Below are positions 1-6,991 of a stretch of 64,000 bases of DNA, piece after piece. Every line of letters begins with the position of its first letter. Position 1 is the first letter of the stretch. The position numbers and the translations under genes are program-made. Origin of the DNA: a virus; IMG/VR virus record IMGVR_UViG_3300046318_000529, positions 1 through 64,000 of that record; one strand, given 5' to 3'. The notes under the pieces were generated by a model that was not told the DNA's origin, did no database searches, and saw nothing but the letters and a program-made list of their open reading frames with translations.

Positions 1-372
1 AATAACACTATTGACAACATCATTAAAGTGTGATAGCAGCATCTAACAATCAACAATTTAGCTTTTTAATATAACCAGTAATAAGTATTACTGGTGGTAA
101 GAACTGTAACAAGGGTCTATGTTCACGTTAAGTGATTGATTCTCACAGTTAACATAACAAAAGTAGACAGACTCTGTATAAAGCGTTTTAAGGCATGTTG
201 TAGGCTTAGGCATAGGTTGATATAGGTAAACAGTTTAAACCTTGTTTAAGGCTATTGTAGGAGGTTTTGTAGGGCTAACGTAGAGATTATAAGGGAGAGG
301 CTGGGAAGGTAGGAGGTGTTTTACTAAGCACTGCCACACCTAGTAGGGTACTAGTAGGGTACTAGTAGGGTA
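1..372. other. Non-coding left end
   Basis: No convincing gene is seen on either strand. The stretch holds a perfect palindrome (75-94), a run rich in TAGG-type words (about 200-320) and the start of an 11-bp tandem repeat array (340-394). A TTGACA box lies at 11-16, but its spaced partner (TAGCAG) is a poor -10. This is probably a control or packaging region; that role is inference. Confidence 0.6.
75..94. repeat. Perfect palindrome, operator-like
   Basis: CCAGTAATA and TATTACTGG are perfect inverted 9-mers separated by AG, a 20-bp dyad. The size fits an operator for a dimeric helix-turn-helix protein, and such a gene (373-750) is close. A cruciform or weak hairpin is an alternative. No binding can be shown from sequence. 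Confidence 0.5.
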
Positions 373-394
373 CTAGTAGGGTACTAGTAGGGTA
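340..394. repeat. Five tandem 11-bp repeats
   Basis: Five perfect head-to-tail copies of CTAGTAGGGTA cover 340-394, followed by a degenerate continuation (CTAGTGGTAGTGGGTACTAGGGTA-like) to about 418. Each unit contains CTAG. The array overlaps the 3' end of the leftward gene 373-750, which stops inside it. Iteron-like protein binding, a packaging signal, or simple slippage are all possible. Confidence 0.85.
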
Positions 395-750
395 CTAGTG
401 GTAGTGGGTACTAGGGTATGCCCTATATGGCTGGAGGTTAGTAGGGGAATCAGTACAGGCCTTTCAGTCACCTTCATTACCCTGCGGTGATGTTGAATGG
501 TAGTGGAGGACACATCAAACAACATCGCCAGTTCGTTAACAGATAACTGATAGTCCACTGAGTATTCTTTTATGCACCTTACCTCTTTCTCACTGGGTTT
601 ATTTTTTCTTAGTCCTGTCTTTACAGGGCATTTATACGGCTTCATGAACTTAGGTTTCCTTTTTGTAGGGCACCCTTCCACTGTCGTATACACCCTGCCA
701 TCCTCAAATATGAAATACCCTCTAGACCAAACTATCCCCTCACTCTCCAC
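373..750 (-). CDS. Putative helix-turn-helix DNA-binding protein
   Basis: A 125-residue protein. Its middle segment (about residues 60-92, LSVNELAMLFDVSSTTIQHH) has the spacing of a helix-turn-helix seen in phage regulators and in DNA-binding tails of homing proteins. The N-terminal part is basic. The start is a GTG at 748-750, preceded by a good Shine-Dalgarno (AGAGAGG). The last residues (LLVPY and stop) are encoded by the 11-bp tandem repeats, so the C-terminus may have been altered by repeat growth. It is leftward and isolated, and could regulate the palindromes around it. Function is inferred from the motif only. Confidence 0.6.
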   Translation of the reverse strand: MESEGIVWSRGYFIFEDGRVYTTVEGCPTKRKPKFMKPYKCPVKTGLRKNKPSEKEVRCIKEYSVDYQLSVNELAMLFDVSSTTIQHHRRVMKVTERPVLIPLLTSSHIGHTLVPTTTSTLLVPY

Positions 751-781
751 ATTAAGCCTCTCTCTAAAAATTTTATGGGTG

Positions 782-824
782 CCCTACCACTAGTATGGCT
801 AGGTGCCATTATGGGGTGGTAGGG
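782..824. repeat. Inverted repeat with nested direct repeats
   Basis: CCCTACCAC (782-790) is the exact inverse of GTGGTAGGG (816-824), with a 25-nt loop. The loop contains GGCTAGGTGCCA, which recurs as GGTTAGGTGCCA near 864-875, so a direct repeat of about 20 bp overlaps the dyad. It lies just upstream of the leftward gene 373-750, in the gap 751-991, which otherwise shows no gene. An operator region is plausible. Confidence 0.55.
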
Positions 825-945
825 TGTGCCAGAAGGGATGTGCCCTCCTATAGGTTGGTTATGGTTAGGTGCCAATGCCCATCCTCTCTATTTAAAATTT
901 TCCTACCTACTAGCCCCAAGTATACGTCTTACACCTAGGCGGCCA

Positions 946-976
946 CACCTCTCAGGTGATGACTCCTGTAAGGAGT
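946..976 (-). terminator. Two small hairpins after gene 992-1618
   Basis: CACCT-ctc-AGGTG (946-958) and ACTCCT-gta-AGGAGT (962-976) lie directly downstream of the leftward gene that ends at 992. There is no clear T-run, so factor-independent termination is doubtful; they could be transcript-end or processing structures. Confidence 0.35.
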
Positions 977-991
977 TTAATATAAAATTAG

Positions 992-1618
992 CTAGGCAAA
1001 AATTACAGGTTCTTGCCCAATAACCGACCCGTCTGGACGTAGGCCATTACTAATGAAGTTTTCTAAATCGATACTAACCGTCTTTGTGTCCCAGCTGTGT
1101 GTAGCGGTTAATATATTAGTACCGATATCTCGCACTAAACAATAATCACTGGTAAAAGGGTAGGTGACATCTTTTTTAGTATAAATAAAAGCATCAATAG
1201 GTTTGATAGAGTTCTGATCCTTGGTAACAGATGCTTCGTCGTTATACTTATAACCCATACCTTTTACTTTATTTTCAAACTTTATAATTTTTTCTCTGGT
1301 TCCGGTTGTATCAAACCTAAACGGCTCTGCTTGAGTAACTGTTTCTTCAACTACAGTAGTTTCTTTGCTTTCACCTAAATAGCCCTCACAAATTACATCT
1401 TGGAAGGTATCACGGCCATTACGTAGGATAATACCCCTACCACAGTATTGTAATTCACTTGTTAAACATATACTTCCACTTGTTAATGTGGGTTCAGAGA
1501 CCTGCTCAACCTTTACAACTGGTTGATTCTTCCAGATCAAAGTTATTTGATTCTTCTCGAACTCTTCTCTAGTCATTATTTCCTTCCAACCCACCATCAC
1601 TTCTTGATTATGCCACAT
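992..1618 (-). CDS. Hypothetical protein, 208 aa
   Basis: A leftward ORF of 208 residues starting at an ATG with a well-placed GGAG (GGAGAAGAGT before the ATG). I do not recognise the family. The protein has no clear signal peptide or membrane segment. It holds several cysteines (ICL, YCG, VICEGY) and a mixed polar composition. It is divergent from the rightward early cluster that begins near 1687, so the short gap 1619-1686 probably holds promoters for both sides. Length and ribosome site support a real gene; the function is unknown. Confidence 0.6.
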   Translation of the reverse strand: MWHNQEVMVGWKEIMTREEFEKNQITLIWKNQPVVKVEQVSEPTLTSGSICLTSELQYCGRGIILRNGRDTFQDVICEGYLGESKETTVVEETVTQAEPFRFDTTGTREKIIKFENKVKGMGYKYNDEASVTKDQNSIKPIDAFIYTKKDVTYPFTSDYCLVRDIGTNILTATHSWDTKTVSIDLENFISNGLRPDGSVIGQEPVIFA

Positions 1619-1686
1619 ACTCTTCTCCTATTTGGTTACCTTTGTCTGCTACACCTAGTATCACCGACCTATATACGTCAGTGTCT

Positions 1687-1872
1687 ATGATACCTATCCT
1701 AATATTTTTAGCAATATTTATTTTACTAAAAATAATGTTGACTGTGAGTAACTGTCGTTGTATGATGAGGACTACCAGAAAACATAAGAGGTTTCCTAAT
1801 GATAATTACAATTGTGAGGTACGAGTAATTGAACATTTTCTACCTAGACCACAACATAGAGCTTTGTGCTAA
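1687..1872 (+). CDS. Small single-span membrane protein
   Basis: From the ATG at 1687 the product is 61 residues. It opens with a hydrophobic helix (IPILIFLAIFILLKIML), followed by a basic, cysteine-containing tail (CRCMMRTTRKHKR). A TTG at 1642 would add 15 residues; neither start has an obvious Shine-Dalgarno. The 3' end overlaps the next gene by 44 nt. Small inner-membrane proteins are common in phage early regions, often acting on host functions, but no role can be assigned. Moderate doubt that it is expressed. Confidence 0.4.
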   Translation: MIPILIFLAIFILLKIMLTVSNCRCMMRTTRKHKRFPNDNYNCEVRVIEHFLPRPQHRALC

Positions 1873-2311
1873 GTATCATAATAATAAACACTTAATCAAA
1901 CAAATACTAGAGTCGCTTCAACTCATCTCCACTACCTTGCACTTAACAGGCATCGAAGCGCCTTACAAGCCTACGCACATCAACCACCCTTGCGCTAAAT
2001 GGGTTAGGGAGTCAGCAGCTAACCTTAATTACTTAGAGAACCTGTTCCTAGCCTTATGTGATGAATACACCTACAGGTACGGCAAGGTTCATGCTTGTGA
2101 GACTAAGTGGAAGGATTATATTCACCATATAGCTGCTTGTAGAGATAAGCTCCCTGGACTACCCTTTACATACCCACCATTGGTGATGCCAGATCAGTAC
2201 AAAACAGCTTGCCCTGTCAGATCCTACCAGCTATACTACATTGGTGAGAAGAGTAGAATGTTTAAGTGGAAAAATAGAGATACACCCTACTGGGCTAGAG
2301 AGGCCATATAA
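1829..2311 (+). CDS. Conserved phage protein of unknown function (MNIFYLD family)
   Basis: A 160-residue protein of a family I recognise from many phages. It starts MNIFYLD, has a KH-LIKQILESLQLISTTLH helix, a central THINHPCAKWVRES block, and ends with a conserved YYIGEKSRMFKWKNRDTPYW block. The start is an unusual TTG (1829-1831) with GAGGT eight bases upstream; the family N-terminus confirms it. No catalytic role is established to my knowledge. Conserved His, Trp and Arg/Lys residues hint at nucleic-acid or nucleotide handling, which is inference. It lies in a compact rightward early cluster. Confidence 0.8.
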   Translation: MNIFYLDHNIELCAKYHNNKHLIKQILESLQLISTTLHLTGIEAPYKPTHINHPCAKWVRESAANLNYLENLFLALCDEYTYRYGKVHACETKWKDYIHHIAACRDKLPGLPFTYPPLVMPDQYKTACPVRSYQLYYIGEKSRMFKWKNRDTPYWAREAI

Positions 2312-2313
2312 CC

Positions 2314-2622
2314 ATGACACCCTTTAAAGATGAAGAGTTTTCAGGCCGTCTTCCAAGAGAGGAAGTCTACCAAGACATTCTAAAAAGAATAGCCATGAAT
2401 GATTATACAACAGAGTTTACATTTATTGGAGGTAGGTTGACTTATACCCACTACGTAACTGTGCATATTGACATTACTATAAACTCCGATAGGTTGAGGT
2501 TAGACCTTAACCTAGGTGGCGGTAAAGAGTTTTGTGAGAGGTTTCCTTACCTGGGCACACTGTACAAACATGTAGTACATATGATGGAGAGTTTCACAAG
2601 AGATGGGAGGATAGATGTATGA
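2314..2622 (+). CDS. Hypothetical protein, 102 aa
   Basis: A 102-residue ORF two bases after the preceding stop, with a predicted alpha-beta composition and no membrane segment. The region HYVTVHIDITINSDRLRLDLNLG looks like consecutive beta strands. I do not recognise it. Its stop overlaps the start of the next tiny membrane-protein gene (ATGA), showing translational coupling in the early cluster. Confidence 0.6.
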   Translation: MTPFKDEEFSGRLPREEVYQDILKRIAMNDYTTEFTFIGGRLTYTHYVTVHIDITINSDRLRLDLNLGGGKEFCERFPYLGTLYKHVVHMMESFTRDGRIDV

Positions 2623-2777
2623 ACAAATTATTATTATGGATTAGCGCCATATTATGGTTCATTTTAGTTCCACTTTTTTATATAGCCATAGGTACCATCC
2701 TAGTTGTGTTGTTCCTTAAATATGTTACGTGGTTGTTAAGTATCGTTATACCTATTATCGGAGGGTTGGGTTTGTGA
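2619..2777 (+). CDS. Tiny two-span membrane protein, 52 aa
   Basis: This 52-residue ORF starts at the ATG overlapping the stop of 2314-2622. Nearly the whole protein is hydrophobic, with two predicted membrane helices (LLLWISAILWFILVPLFYIA and ILVVLFLKYVTWLLSIVI). It ends GLGL and its TGA overlaps the GTG start of the next gene. The tight coupling on both sides, with GGGAGG upstream, argues for a real gene. The function is unknown; holin-like or host-membrane effects are speculative. Confidence 0.6.
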   Translation: MNKLLLWISAILWFILVPLFYIAIGTILVVLFLKYVTWLLSIVIPIIGGLGL

Positions 2778-3166
2778 TTAAATTAGAATTTAAAGACGGC
2801 AACTTGAATGTGCTCCATAATGGAACTTGTGTTTCTTTTTGTAGAGAGTGCCCTTCCTACACAATTGATGACATTGATTGTGGGATGGTCAGTGTGCATT
2901 CCTCTATCTGCTACTGGGATGATTGGGACTTTGTTCGTTTATATGTTGAGGTGTGGTGTTTGGGCAACGACACAGAACTGACACTAACGGCAGTTACTAT
3001 TCCTTTAGATGAAATAGACAGCTTCCAAACTATTTATGATAGAGAGATAGGAGAGTGCAAAGATATTCTCAATAGCCTAGCAAGTGATATTAACAGAGCC
3101 CTTTGCAAGCTGTCTTTAACTGATAAATATGCAAAAAAGATACAGGAGATTTATGATTATGATTAA
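2774..3166 (+). CDS. Hypothetical protein, 130 aa
   Basis: The likely start is the GTG at 2774, overlapping the previous TGA, with GGAG nearby. Longer in-frame starts would lie inside the membrane-protein gene. The product (MIKLEFKDGNLNVLHNG...) is acidic, with several cysteines in the first half (CVSFCREC, DCG, CYW). The C-terminal half is helical (IYDREIGECKDILNSLASDINRAL is the helical stretch by composition). I do not recognise the family. It belongs to the rightward early operon and overlaps the zinc-finger gene that follows. Confidence 0.55.
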   Translation: MIKLEFKDGNLNVLHNGTCVSFCRECPSYTIDDIDCGMVSVHSSICYWDDWDFVRLYVEVWCLGNDTELTLTAVTIPLDEIDSFQTIYDREIGECKDILNSLASDINRALCKLSLTDKYAKKIQEIYDYD

Positions 3167-3380
3167 AACATGCGGTGTGTGCGGCGTAAAAAGTGAAGGT
3201 GACACTACAGAAAATGTCACTTACAGATACAAGGGGTTAGAGTCTACTGTACCAAACGTAACAGGACACCATTGCCCACACTGCGGTGAGGTTGCTATGG
3301 ACTATGTGGAAGGTGGGAGGTATATGGCACATACTAATATTTTCCGTCACGTAGTGGATATAATTACAGGGGGAGATTAA
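3153..3380 (+). CDS. YgiT/MqsA-type zinc-finger protein
   Basis: A 75-residue protein with CGVC near the N-terminus and HHCPHCGEV around residue 42, the two CxxC zinc ligands of the YgiT-type (MqsA antitoxin N-terminal) zinc finger. The ATG at 3153 follows AGGAG closely; the ATG at 3159 has better spacing and is equally possible. Only the zinc-finger domain is present: no helix-turn-helix half and no toxin gene lies nearby, so it is not evidently a toxin-antitoxin pair. Phages often carry such stand-alone forms; DNA or protein binding is inferred. Confidence 0.65.
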   Translation: MIMIKTCGVCGVKSEGDTTENVTYRYKGLESTVPNVTGHHCPHCGEVAMDYVEGGRYMAHTNIFRHVVDIITGGD

Positions 3381-3381
3381 C

Positions 3382-3951
3382 ATGAAATCAGAAATACCAA
3401 CTATCGTAGACAGCAACCTACCAACATCAGTGATGGTTGATATAGAGACATTAGCGACGACAAATGATGCATTCATCGTCAGCATCGGTGCTGTATTATT
3501 CAATCAAGAAACAGTGTTACACAGACACTATACAGTTTGTCACAAAGGACAAGAAGACAGGGAAGTGTCTATACAGACTGTGGTCTGGTGGATGAAACAA
3601 AGCGATGCAGCCAGGGAAGTGTTCACTGCTAAGCAAAAGGTACACTCACTAGAAGCGTCTCTGATAGCCCTTTCTGCCTTCATAAAGAAAAGTGGTGGGT
3701 CAGTATGGGCGAACGGTGTTTTGTTTGATATAGGGGTATTAGAGAACGCCTACGAGAGTCTCTCACTTAACAAACCCTGGCACTACGGCAACATTAGGTG
3801 CTTAAGGTCGATAAGGTTGATCTACCCTGAGTTTGATGTTCTTATGAAAGAACGTAGAGGTGATAGAGCAGCTCACAATGCGTTAGATGATGCAGAGGAT
3901 CAGGCTAGTATCTTAATTCAACTTGCTAAATTGAAAGGATTTAGTTTATGA
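3382..3951 (+). CDS. DEDDh-type 3'-5' exonuclease
   Basis: This 189-residue protein has the three exonuclease motifs of the DnaQ-like superfamily. VDIETLAT (Exo I, Asp and Glu) lies near residue 20, WANGVLFDIGVL (Exo II Asp) near 111, and AHNALDDAEDQ (Exo III, His and Asp) near 163. Overall it resembles the single-domain phage exonucleases of the ExoVIII/Rv2179c-like group. It would remove nucleotides from DNA or RNA 3' ends using two metal ions. It follows the zinc-finger gene by one base and overlaps the next start (ATGA). Substrate and role (host DNA decay, recombination or proofreading) are not clear. Confidence 0.8.
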   Translation: MKSEIPTIVDSNLPTSVMVDIETLATTNDAFIVSIGAVLFNQETVLHRHYTVCHKGQEDREVSIQTVVWWMKQSDAAREVFTAKQKVHSLEASLIALSAFIKKSGGSVWANGVLFDIGVLENAYESLSLNKPWHYGNIRCLRSIRLIYPEFDVLMKERRGDRAAHNALDDAEDQASILIQLAKLKGFSL

Positions 3952-4367
3952 GTAAGAAGCTATTATTATGTTTACTACTTTCATCTACTACTGCTTACGC
4001 AGAAGATTCAACAGAGGACTATTTGTTACTAGGCCAATGGTCACGACATCATAAACAAGGTAACCTTTACAATCAAACACATGGCCTAGTAGGATTTGAG
4101 AGGAATAACTACTCTGTCGGGTATTACACAAATTCTTATAATGATCCGTCATGGTTTGTTGGTTATTCACAAAAATATACACCAAACTCGATGCCGTTTG
4201 CCCAATTTAAACTGAATTACGTAGCAGTAACAGGATACAGTATCCCTGTTGTGCCTATTATAGCCCCTAGTGTTACCTTGGGTAAAGGACTGATACAAAT
4301 GGACGTAAGCTACATCCCTATGGTAGCTACTACTGTAGGTTTTAGAATAAACATAACTGACTTGTGA
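3948..4367 (+). CDS. Secreted outer-membrane beta-barrel-like protein
   Basis: This 139-residue product has a clear signal peptide: MSKKLLLCLLLSSTTAYA followed by ED, a signal-peptidase I site near residue 18. The mature part is rich in alternating aromatic and polar strands (VGFERNNYSVGYYTNSYND). That strand pattern and the NNYSVGYYTNSYN-type motif recall PagP-like lipid A palmitoyltransferases or other small outer-membrane barrels. The start overlaps the exonuclease stop. A phage gene exporting a barrel could alter the surface, for example superinfection exclusion; that role is inference. Confidence 0.5.
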   Translation: MSKKLLLCLLLSSTTAYAEDSTEDYLLLGQWSRHHKQGNLYNQTHGLVGFERNNYSVGYYTNSYNDPSWFVGYSQKYTPNSMPFAQFKLNYVAVTGYSIPVVPIIAPSVTLGKGLIQMDVSYIPMVATTVGFRINITDL

Positions 4368-4428
4368 CATACATCATTGTATAAAGTACACAAAACATCA
4401 TTTATTTTGTAACAAATTGTAAACCTTC

Positions 4429-4457
4429 TTGACATCTCCTCCCATAAAAGACATTAT
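4429..4457 (+). promoter_or_regulatory. Sigma70-type promoter
   Basis: TTGACA at 4429-4434 is followed after 17 bases by CATTAT at 4452-4457 (4 of 6 to TATAAT). It sits in the 117-bp gap before gene 4485 and is probably a host-polymerase promoter for the second early operon. Confidence 0.55.
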
Positions 4458-4484
4458 ATCTTCACATTAAACAAAGGAGATACT

Positions 4485-4715
4485 ATGTCTTACACCAGAA
4501 TCCTCAGAGCTTACACATCAGGCAAATATAAAGCATATTTGTTCACTGGCAAGCATCGATACACACTTGAGATACTGGACCTAAAAAGGAAAACACTTAA
4601 AGTTCATACTTTTGATAGTAGTATGCTATCCAGTTCTCTATTTAAAGCTTCTTACCGCTTCTTCTTGCAGTACACACTGGTCAATGGTGATCAAAGGCTC
4701 AGTCATTATGTCTAA
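4485..4715 (+). CDS. Hypothetical basic protein, 76 aa
   Basis: This 76-residue basic protein starts at an ATG behind a strong AAAGGAG. It contains short predicted beta strands (KAYLFTGKHRYTLEIL) and no membrane segment. I do not recognise it. As the first gene after a sigma70-type promoter it may be strongly expressed early. Its end overlaps the following MazG-like gene by 8 nt. Confidence 0.6.
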   Translation: MSYTRILRAYTSGKYKAYLFTGKHRYTLEILDLKRKTLKVHTFDSSMLSSSLFKASYRFFLQYTLVNGDQRLSHYV

Positions 4716-5160
4716 AACAGCTTATCAACTAACCAAAGAATGGAACAAGGCTATAGGTAACCCTACAGTAGCTAAATTAGCCCTTAATCACCCCTACACC
4801 ATCTTATGTGCCAACTTAATAGCAGAAGAGCAAAATGAGCTAGTAGAGGCTCTTGAGAAGCGTGACAGAAAGGAAGTAATTGATGCACTAGGAGATATCA
4901 CGGTGTGCGTAAACAACATGTTAATGGCACTAGGTGTAGATGGAGATGACCTAAACCAAGAGATATTTGATAGTAATTTGAGTAAATTGTGTTATAATGA
5001 AGAGGATATAGCAGCTAGTATCAAGTTTTATGATGAAAAAGGAGTAAAATCACACAGTATTGAGGTGGAAAAGGGTGTTTGGGTTATAAAAAACACTGAA
5101 ACAGGGAAGACTTTGAAGGGTATACACTTTAAAACACCTAATTTAGATAGGTTTCGATGA
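4708..5160 (+). CDS. MazG-like nucleotide pyrophosphohydrolase
   Basis: A 150-residue protein from the ATG at 4708. The N-terminal helical part has the all-alpha NTP-pyrophosphohydrolase pattern: EEQNELVEALEKRD near residue 50, then VIDALGDITVCVNNML (Glu/Asp metal ligands). This is the MazG/HisE-like fold that hydrolyses nucleoside triphosphates, or ppGpp in some phage-linked proposals, to monophosphates. A C-terminal extension (about residues 110-150) is beta-rich and often seen in phage versions. Neighbouring dNMP kinase and ribonucleotide reductase genes fit a nucleotide-pool role. The exact substrate is unknown. Confidence 0.7.
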   Translation: MSKTAYQLTKEWNKAIGNPTVAKLALNHPYTILCANLIAEEQNELVEALEKRDRKEVIDALGDITVCVNNMLMALGVDGDDLNQEIFDSNLSKLCYNEEDIAASIKFYDEKGVKSHSIEVEKGVWVIKNTETGKTLKGIHFKTPNLDRFR

Positions 5161-5184
5161 TAAACAGCCATAAAGGGGTCTAAA

Positions 5185-5298
5185 ATGAAAAATAAGCGTA
5201 TTTGTAACATTTGCACACTCATCTGGGTGTTAACACTTGTAATGCCCTTAATCACCATTGTAGGTGCCTATTTTTTGATTAACGGAGGGTATTTATGA
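5185..5298 (+). CDS. Tiny membrane protein, 37 aa
   Basis: A 37-residue ORF starting at an ATG after AAGGGG, with a basic N-terminus (MKNKR), CNIC, and one long hydrophobic helix (LIWVLTLVMPLITIVGAYFL). Its TGA overlaps the ATG of the dNMP kinase gene, and GGAGGG inside it serves that next start. Coupling and composition support a real small membrane protein; the role is unknown. Confidence 0.5.
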   Translation: MKNKRICNICTLIWVLTLVMPLITIVGAYFLINGGYL

Positions 5299-5867
5299 AG
5301 ATAGTCGGTATTTCAGGAAAAGCTCAAGCTGGTAAGGACCTAACAGCACGGTTAATGAGAGAGTTCCTCATGGCCAAAGGTAAAAAGGTATTGATTGTTC
5401 ACTTTGCTGATAAACTTAAAGACATCGTCAAGTTCGCCTTCAATTGGGATGACGATATGGTCAATAGCAGCAAGAAGGATGAAGTAGTAGAAGGGACCAA
5501 CTACACACCTAGGTGGGTGTTACAGCAATTAGGCACAGAATTCTTCAGAGAAAAGATTAATGAAGATTTTTGGGTAGATACATTGTTGAACGAGTATAAA
5601 ATGGATCACTGGGAGAATGAAGTAGGGTATGATTTTATCCTTATCCCTGATGTGAGGTTTAACTCAGAAGCCTTAAGAATCAAGGACTTAGGAGGTAAAA
5701 TATTTTCAGTTGAAAGGGCTTCCCTTGAAAGCAAAGATCAGCATAGATCTGAATATCCTCTGATAAACTGTCTAGTTGATAGTAAATTGTCAAATAACGG
5801 CTCTTTCGAGTGGTTATCTAACATAGTAGAGAAAGAAGTATTAATTTTATTGGGGAAAGGGACATGA
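5295..5867 (+). CDS. Deoxynucleoside monophosphate kinase
   Basis: This 190-residue protein resembles T4 gene 1-type dNMP kinase. The P-loop is GISGKAQAGKDLTA near residue 5-18, with the unusual Ala/Gln spacing typical of the family. Further family features are a VLQQLGTEFFRE segment near residue 75 and a central IPDVRFNSEA block near 115. It would phosphorylate dNMPs to dNDPs for phage DNA synthesis in the cytoplasm. It lies beside the MazG-like gene and complements the ribonucleotide reductase downstream. The start is coupled to the tiny membrane gene by an ATGA overlap. Confidence 0.8.
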   Translation: MKIVGISGKAQAGKDLTARLMREFLMAKGKKVLIVHFADKLKDIVKFAFNWDDDMVNSSKKDEVVEGTNYTPRWVLQQLGTEFFREKINEDFWVDTLLNEYKMDHWENEVGYDFILIPDVRFNSEALRIKDLGGKIFSVERASLESKDQHRSEYPLINCLVDSKLSNNGSFEWLSNIVEKEVLILLGKGT

Positions 5868-6151
5868 CAGTATTATTTGAGCTAGATATTCTCATGCTAG
5901 AAGCGTTTGTGGCACTCAAGAAGGTGGCTGAGAAGGTAGATAGGGCTAAGGAGAGGGGAGACTTAGAAGGAAGCCAAAAAGAGGCTTTACAGATGCGTCT
6001 AGATGAGTTAGATGCTATGTTATGTGAGATACAAGATGTTGTAGAGCAAGAAGTAGAAGAGGACATAGGAAACCTCTTTGACTACATGCTTGGTGATGAA
6101 GAGGTAGCCAAACTATACGAGCCGTCAGGCCACCCTGGTGAGAAAGTATAA
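5864..6151 (+). CDS. Acidic helical hypothetical protein
   Basis: A 95-residue, strongly acidic, helix-rich protein with heptad-like stretches (ALKKVAEKVDRAKERGDLEG and EIQDVVEQEVEEDI), suggesting a coiled coil. The ATG overlaps the dNMP kinase stop, with GGGGAAAGGGA upstream. Unrecognised; acidic small phage proteins may mimic DNA or bind host proteins, but nothing here proves that. Confidence 0.55.
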   Translation: MTVLFELDILMLEAFVALKKVAEKVDRAKERGDLEGSQKEALQMRLDELDAMLCEIQDVVEQEVEEDIGNLFDYMLGDEEVAKLYEPSGHPGEKV

Positions 6152-6354
6152 TGAGAGATATTAACAATTTAAGTTTTATAAGTAAGGTCAGAAAGGAACT
6201 GATCTTACTTAACAAGGCTATCCCTGACTTCTCAATACTGGAACACGAGATGACCTTTACTTTTGGTGAAGTGTTGATGTTTCTCAAGGAGTTTGATAGG
6301 ATTCAATCTAAACTGGAAATTTATGAGCCCTATGATGCAGGAGAAGAAGTATGA
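6151..6354 (+). CDS. Hypothetical protein, 67 aa
   Basis: A 67-residue helical protein whose ATG overlaps the previous TAA. It contains a predicted amphipathic helix (FGEVLMFLKEFDRIQSKLEI) and no membrane segment. Not recognised. Part of the coupled run of small genes 5295-6575. Confidence 0.5.
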   Translation: MRDINNLSFISKVRKELILLNKAIPDFSILEHEMTFTFGEVLMFLKEFDRIQSKLEIYEPYDAGEEV

Positions 6355-6575
6355 TAATCCTGGGTGGTTGTAGTATAGACCCTACACAAGTTAGTGAGGT
6401 TTTTACTAACGGGTTCCTAATAAACGTTACAATGATGGACGGTAATGTGATAGAGGTTACTTTCCCTTCAACTATGAACTATAGTGACACTATCAAAACA
6501 GCAGAAGCTATATATCTAGCTGTAAGCCTCACTAGAGGTGAGCCTGTATCAACTTGTATCAACCTTAATTGGTAA
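6351..6575 (+). CDS. Hypothetical protein, 74 aa
   Basis: A 74-residue protein overlapping the previous gene by four bases. It shows beta-strand-like stretches (FLINVTMMDGNVIEVTFPS) then a helix (TIKTAEAIYLAVSLTR). Unrecognised. It is the last gene of the rightward early run; a hairpin follows within 30 bases. Confidence 0.5.
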   Translation: MIILGGCSIDPTQVSEVFTNGFLINVTMMDGNVIEVTFPSTMNYSDTIKTAEAIYLAVSLTRGEPVSTCINLNW

Positions 6576-6601
6576 TAAACCCTCACTCTACCTCGCTCAT
6601 C

Positions 6602-6641
6602 AGGTTATGTTTGTCTCGCTAACGCTCGCCAAACATAACCT
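6602..6641. terminator. 12-bp perfect hairpin at end of early run
   Basis: AGGTTATGTTTG (6602-6613) pairs perfectly with CAAACATAACCT (6630-6641) around a 16-nt loop. It follows the stop of gene 6351-6575. No T-run on either strand, so termination efficiency is uncertain; its symmetry would serve rightward early transcripts and leftward transcripts from the promoter near 7000. Confidence 0.5.
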
Positions 6642-6991
6642 TCTTCACTCGTACCCTTCCTGTCTACTAAATACTTTACATTATCCATTAATTTGTTAAC
6701 AATTACCTTAACCTGATATGTATCAGTGTGAGTTACTACGCACGGTTCGGACCTTACCTCTCTTATGGGTGCGCCTTAGGGGATGCAAACAAAGAAGAAG
6801 ACCCAAACCACCTGTTCCATTGCAAATGAATTCCATATATAGGTGTGTTTGGTAGAAGAAGAAAGAAGTTAGTTTTCACAGTAGACTTTCTGTTCCTATT
6901 ACTAGGATAAGTTTAGACACGTTAGATTTGGTGTGTTTAGGTTTGAGCCTTTTACAGATAAATGAGACAATACAATCTCAAAGAGGTCATC

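Noticed and set aside
340-394. CRISPR array
   Set aside because: The units are 11 bp, directly adjacent with no spacers, and no cas genes are present.
826-1023. 65-aa rightward ORF in the left control region
   Set aside because: No ribosome site, no protein-like pattern, and it runs through hairpins and repeats and into the end of the leftward gene 992-1618.
4612-4707. Longer N-terminus for the MazG-like protein
   Set aside because: The extra 32 residues lie entirely in the upstream gene's region and show no conserved character; ATG 4708 fits the family start.
6720-6800. tRNA-like gene near a GGTTCGGACC segment
   Set aside because: CGCAC/GTGCG can pair, but no cloverleaf with anticodon arm or acceptor end can be drawn. 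No tRNA gene was found by eye anywhere in the window.
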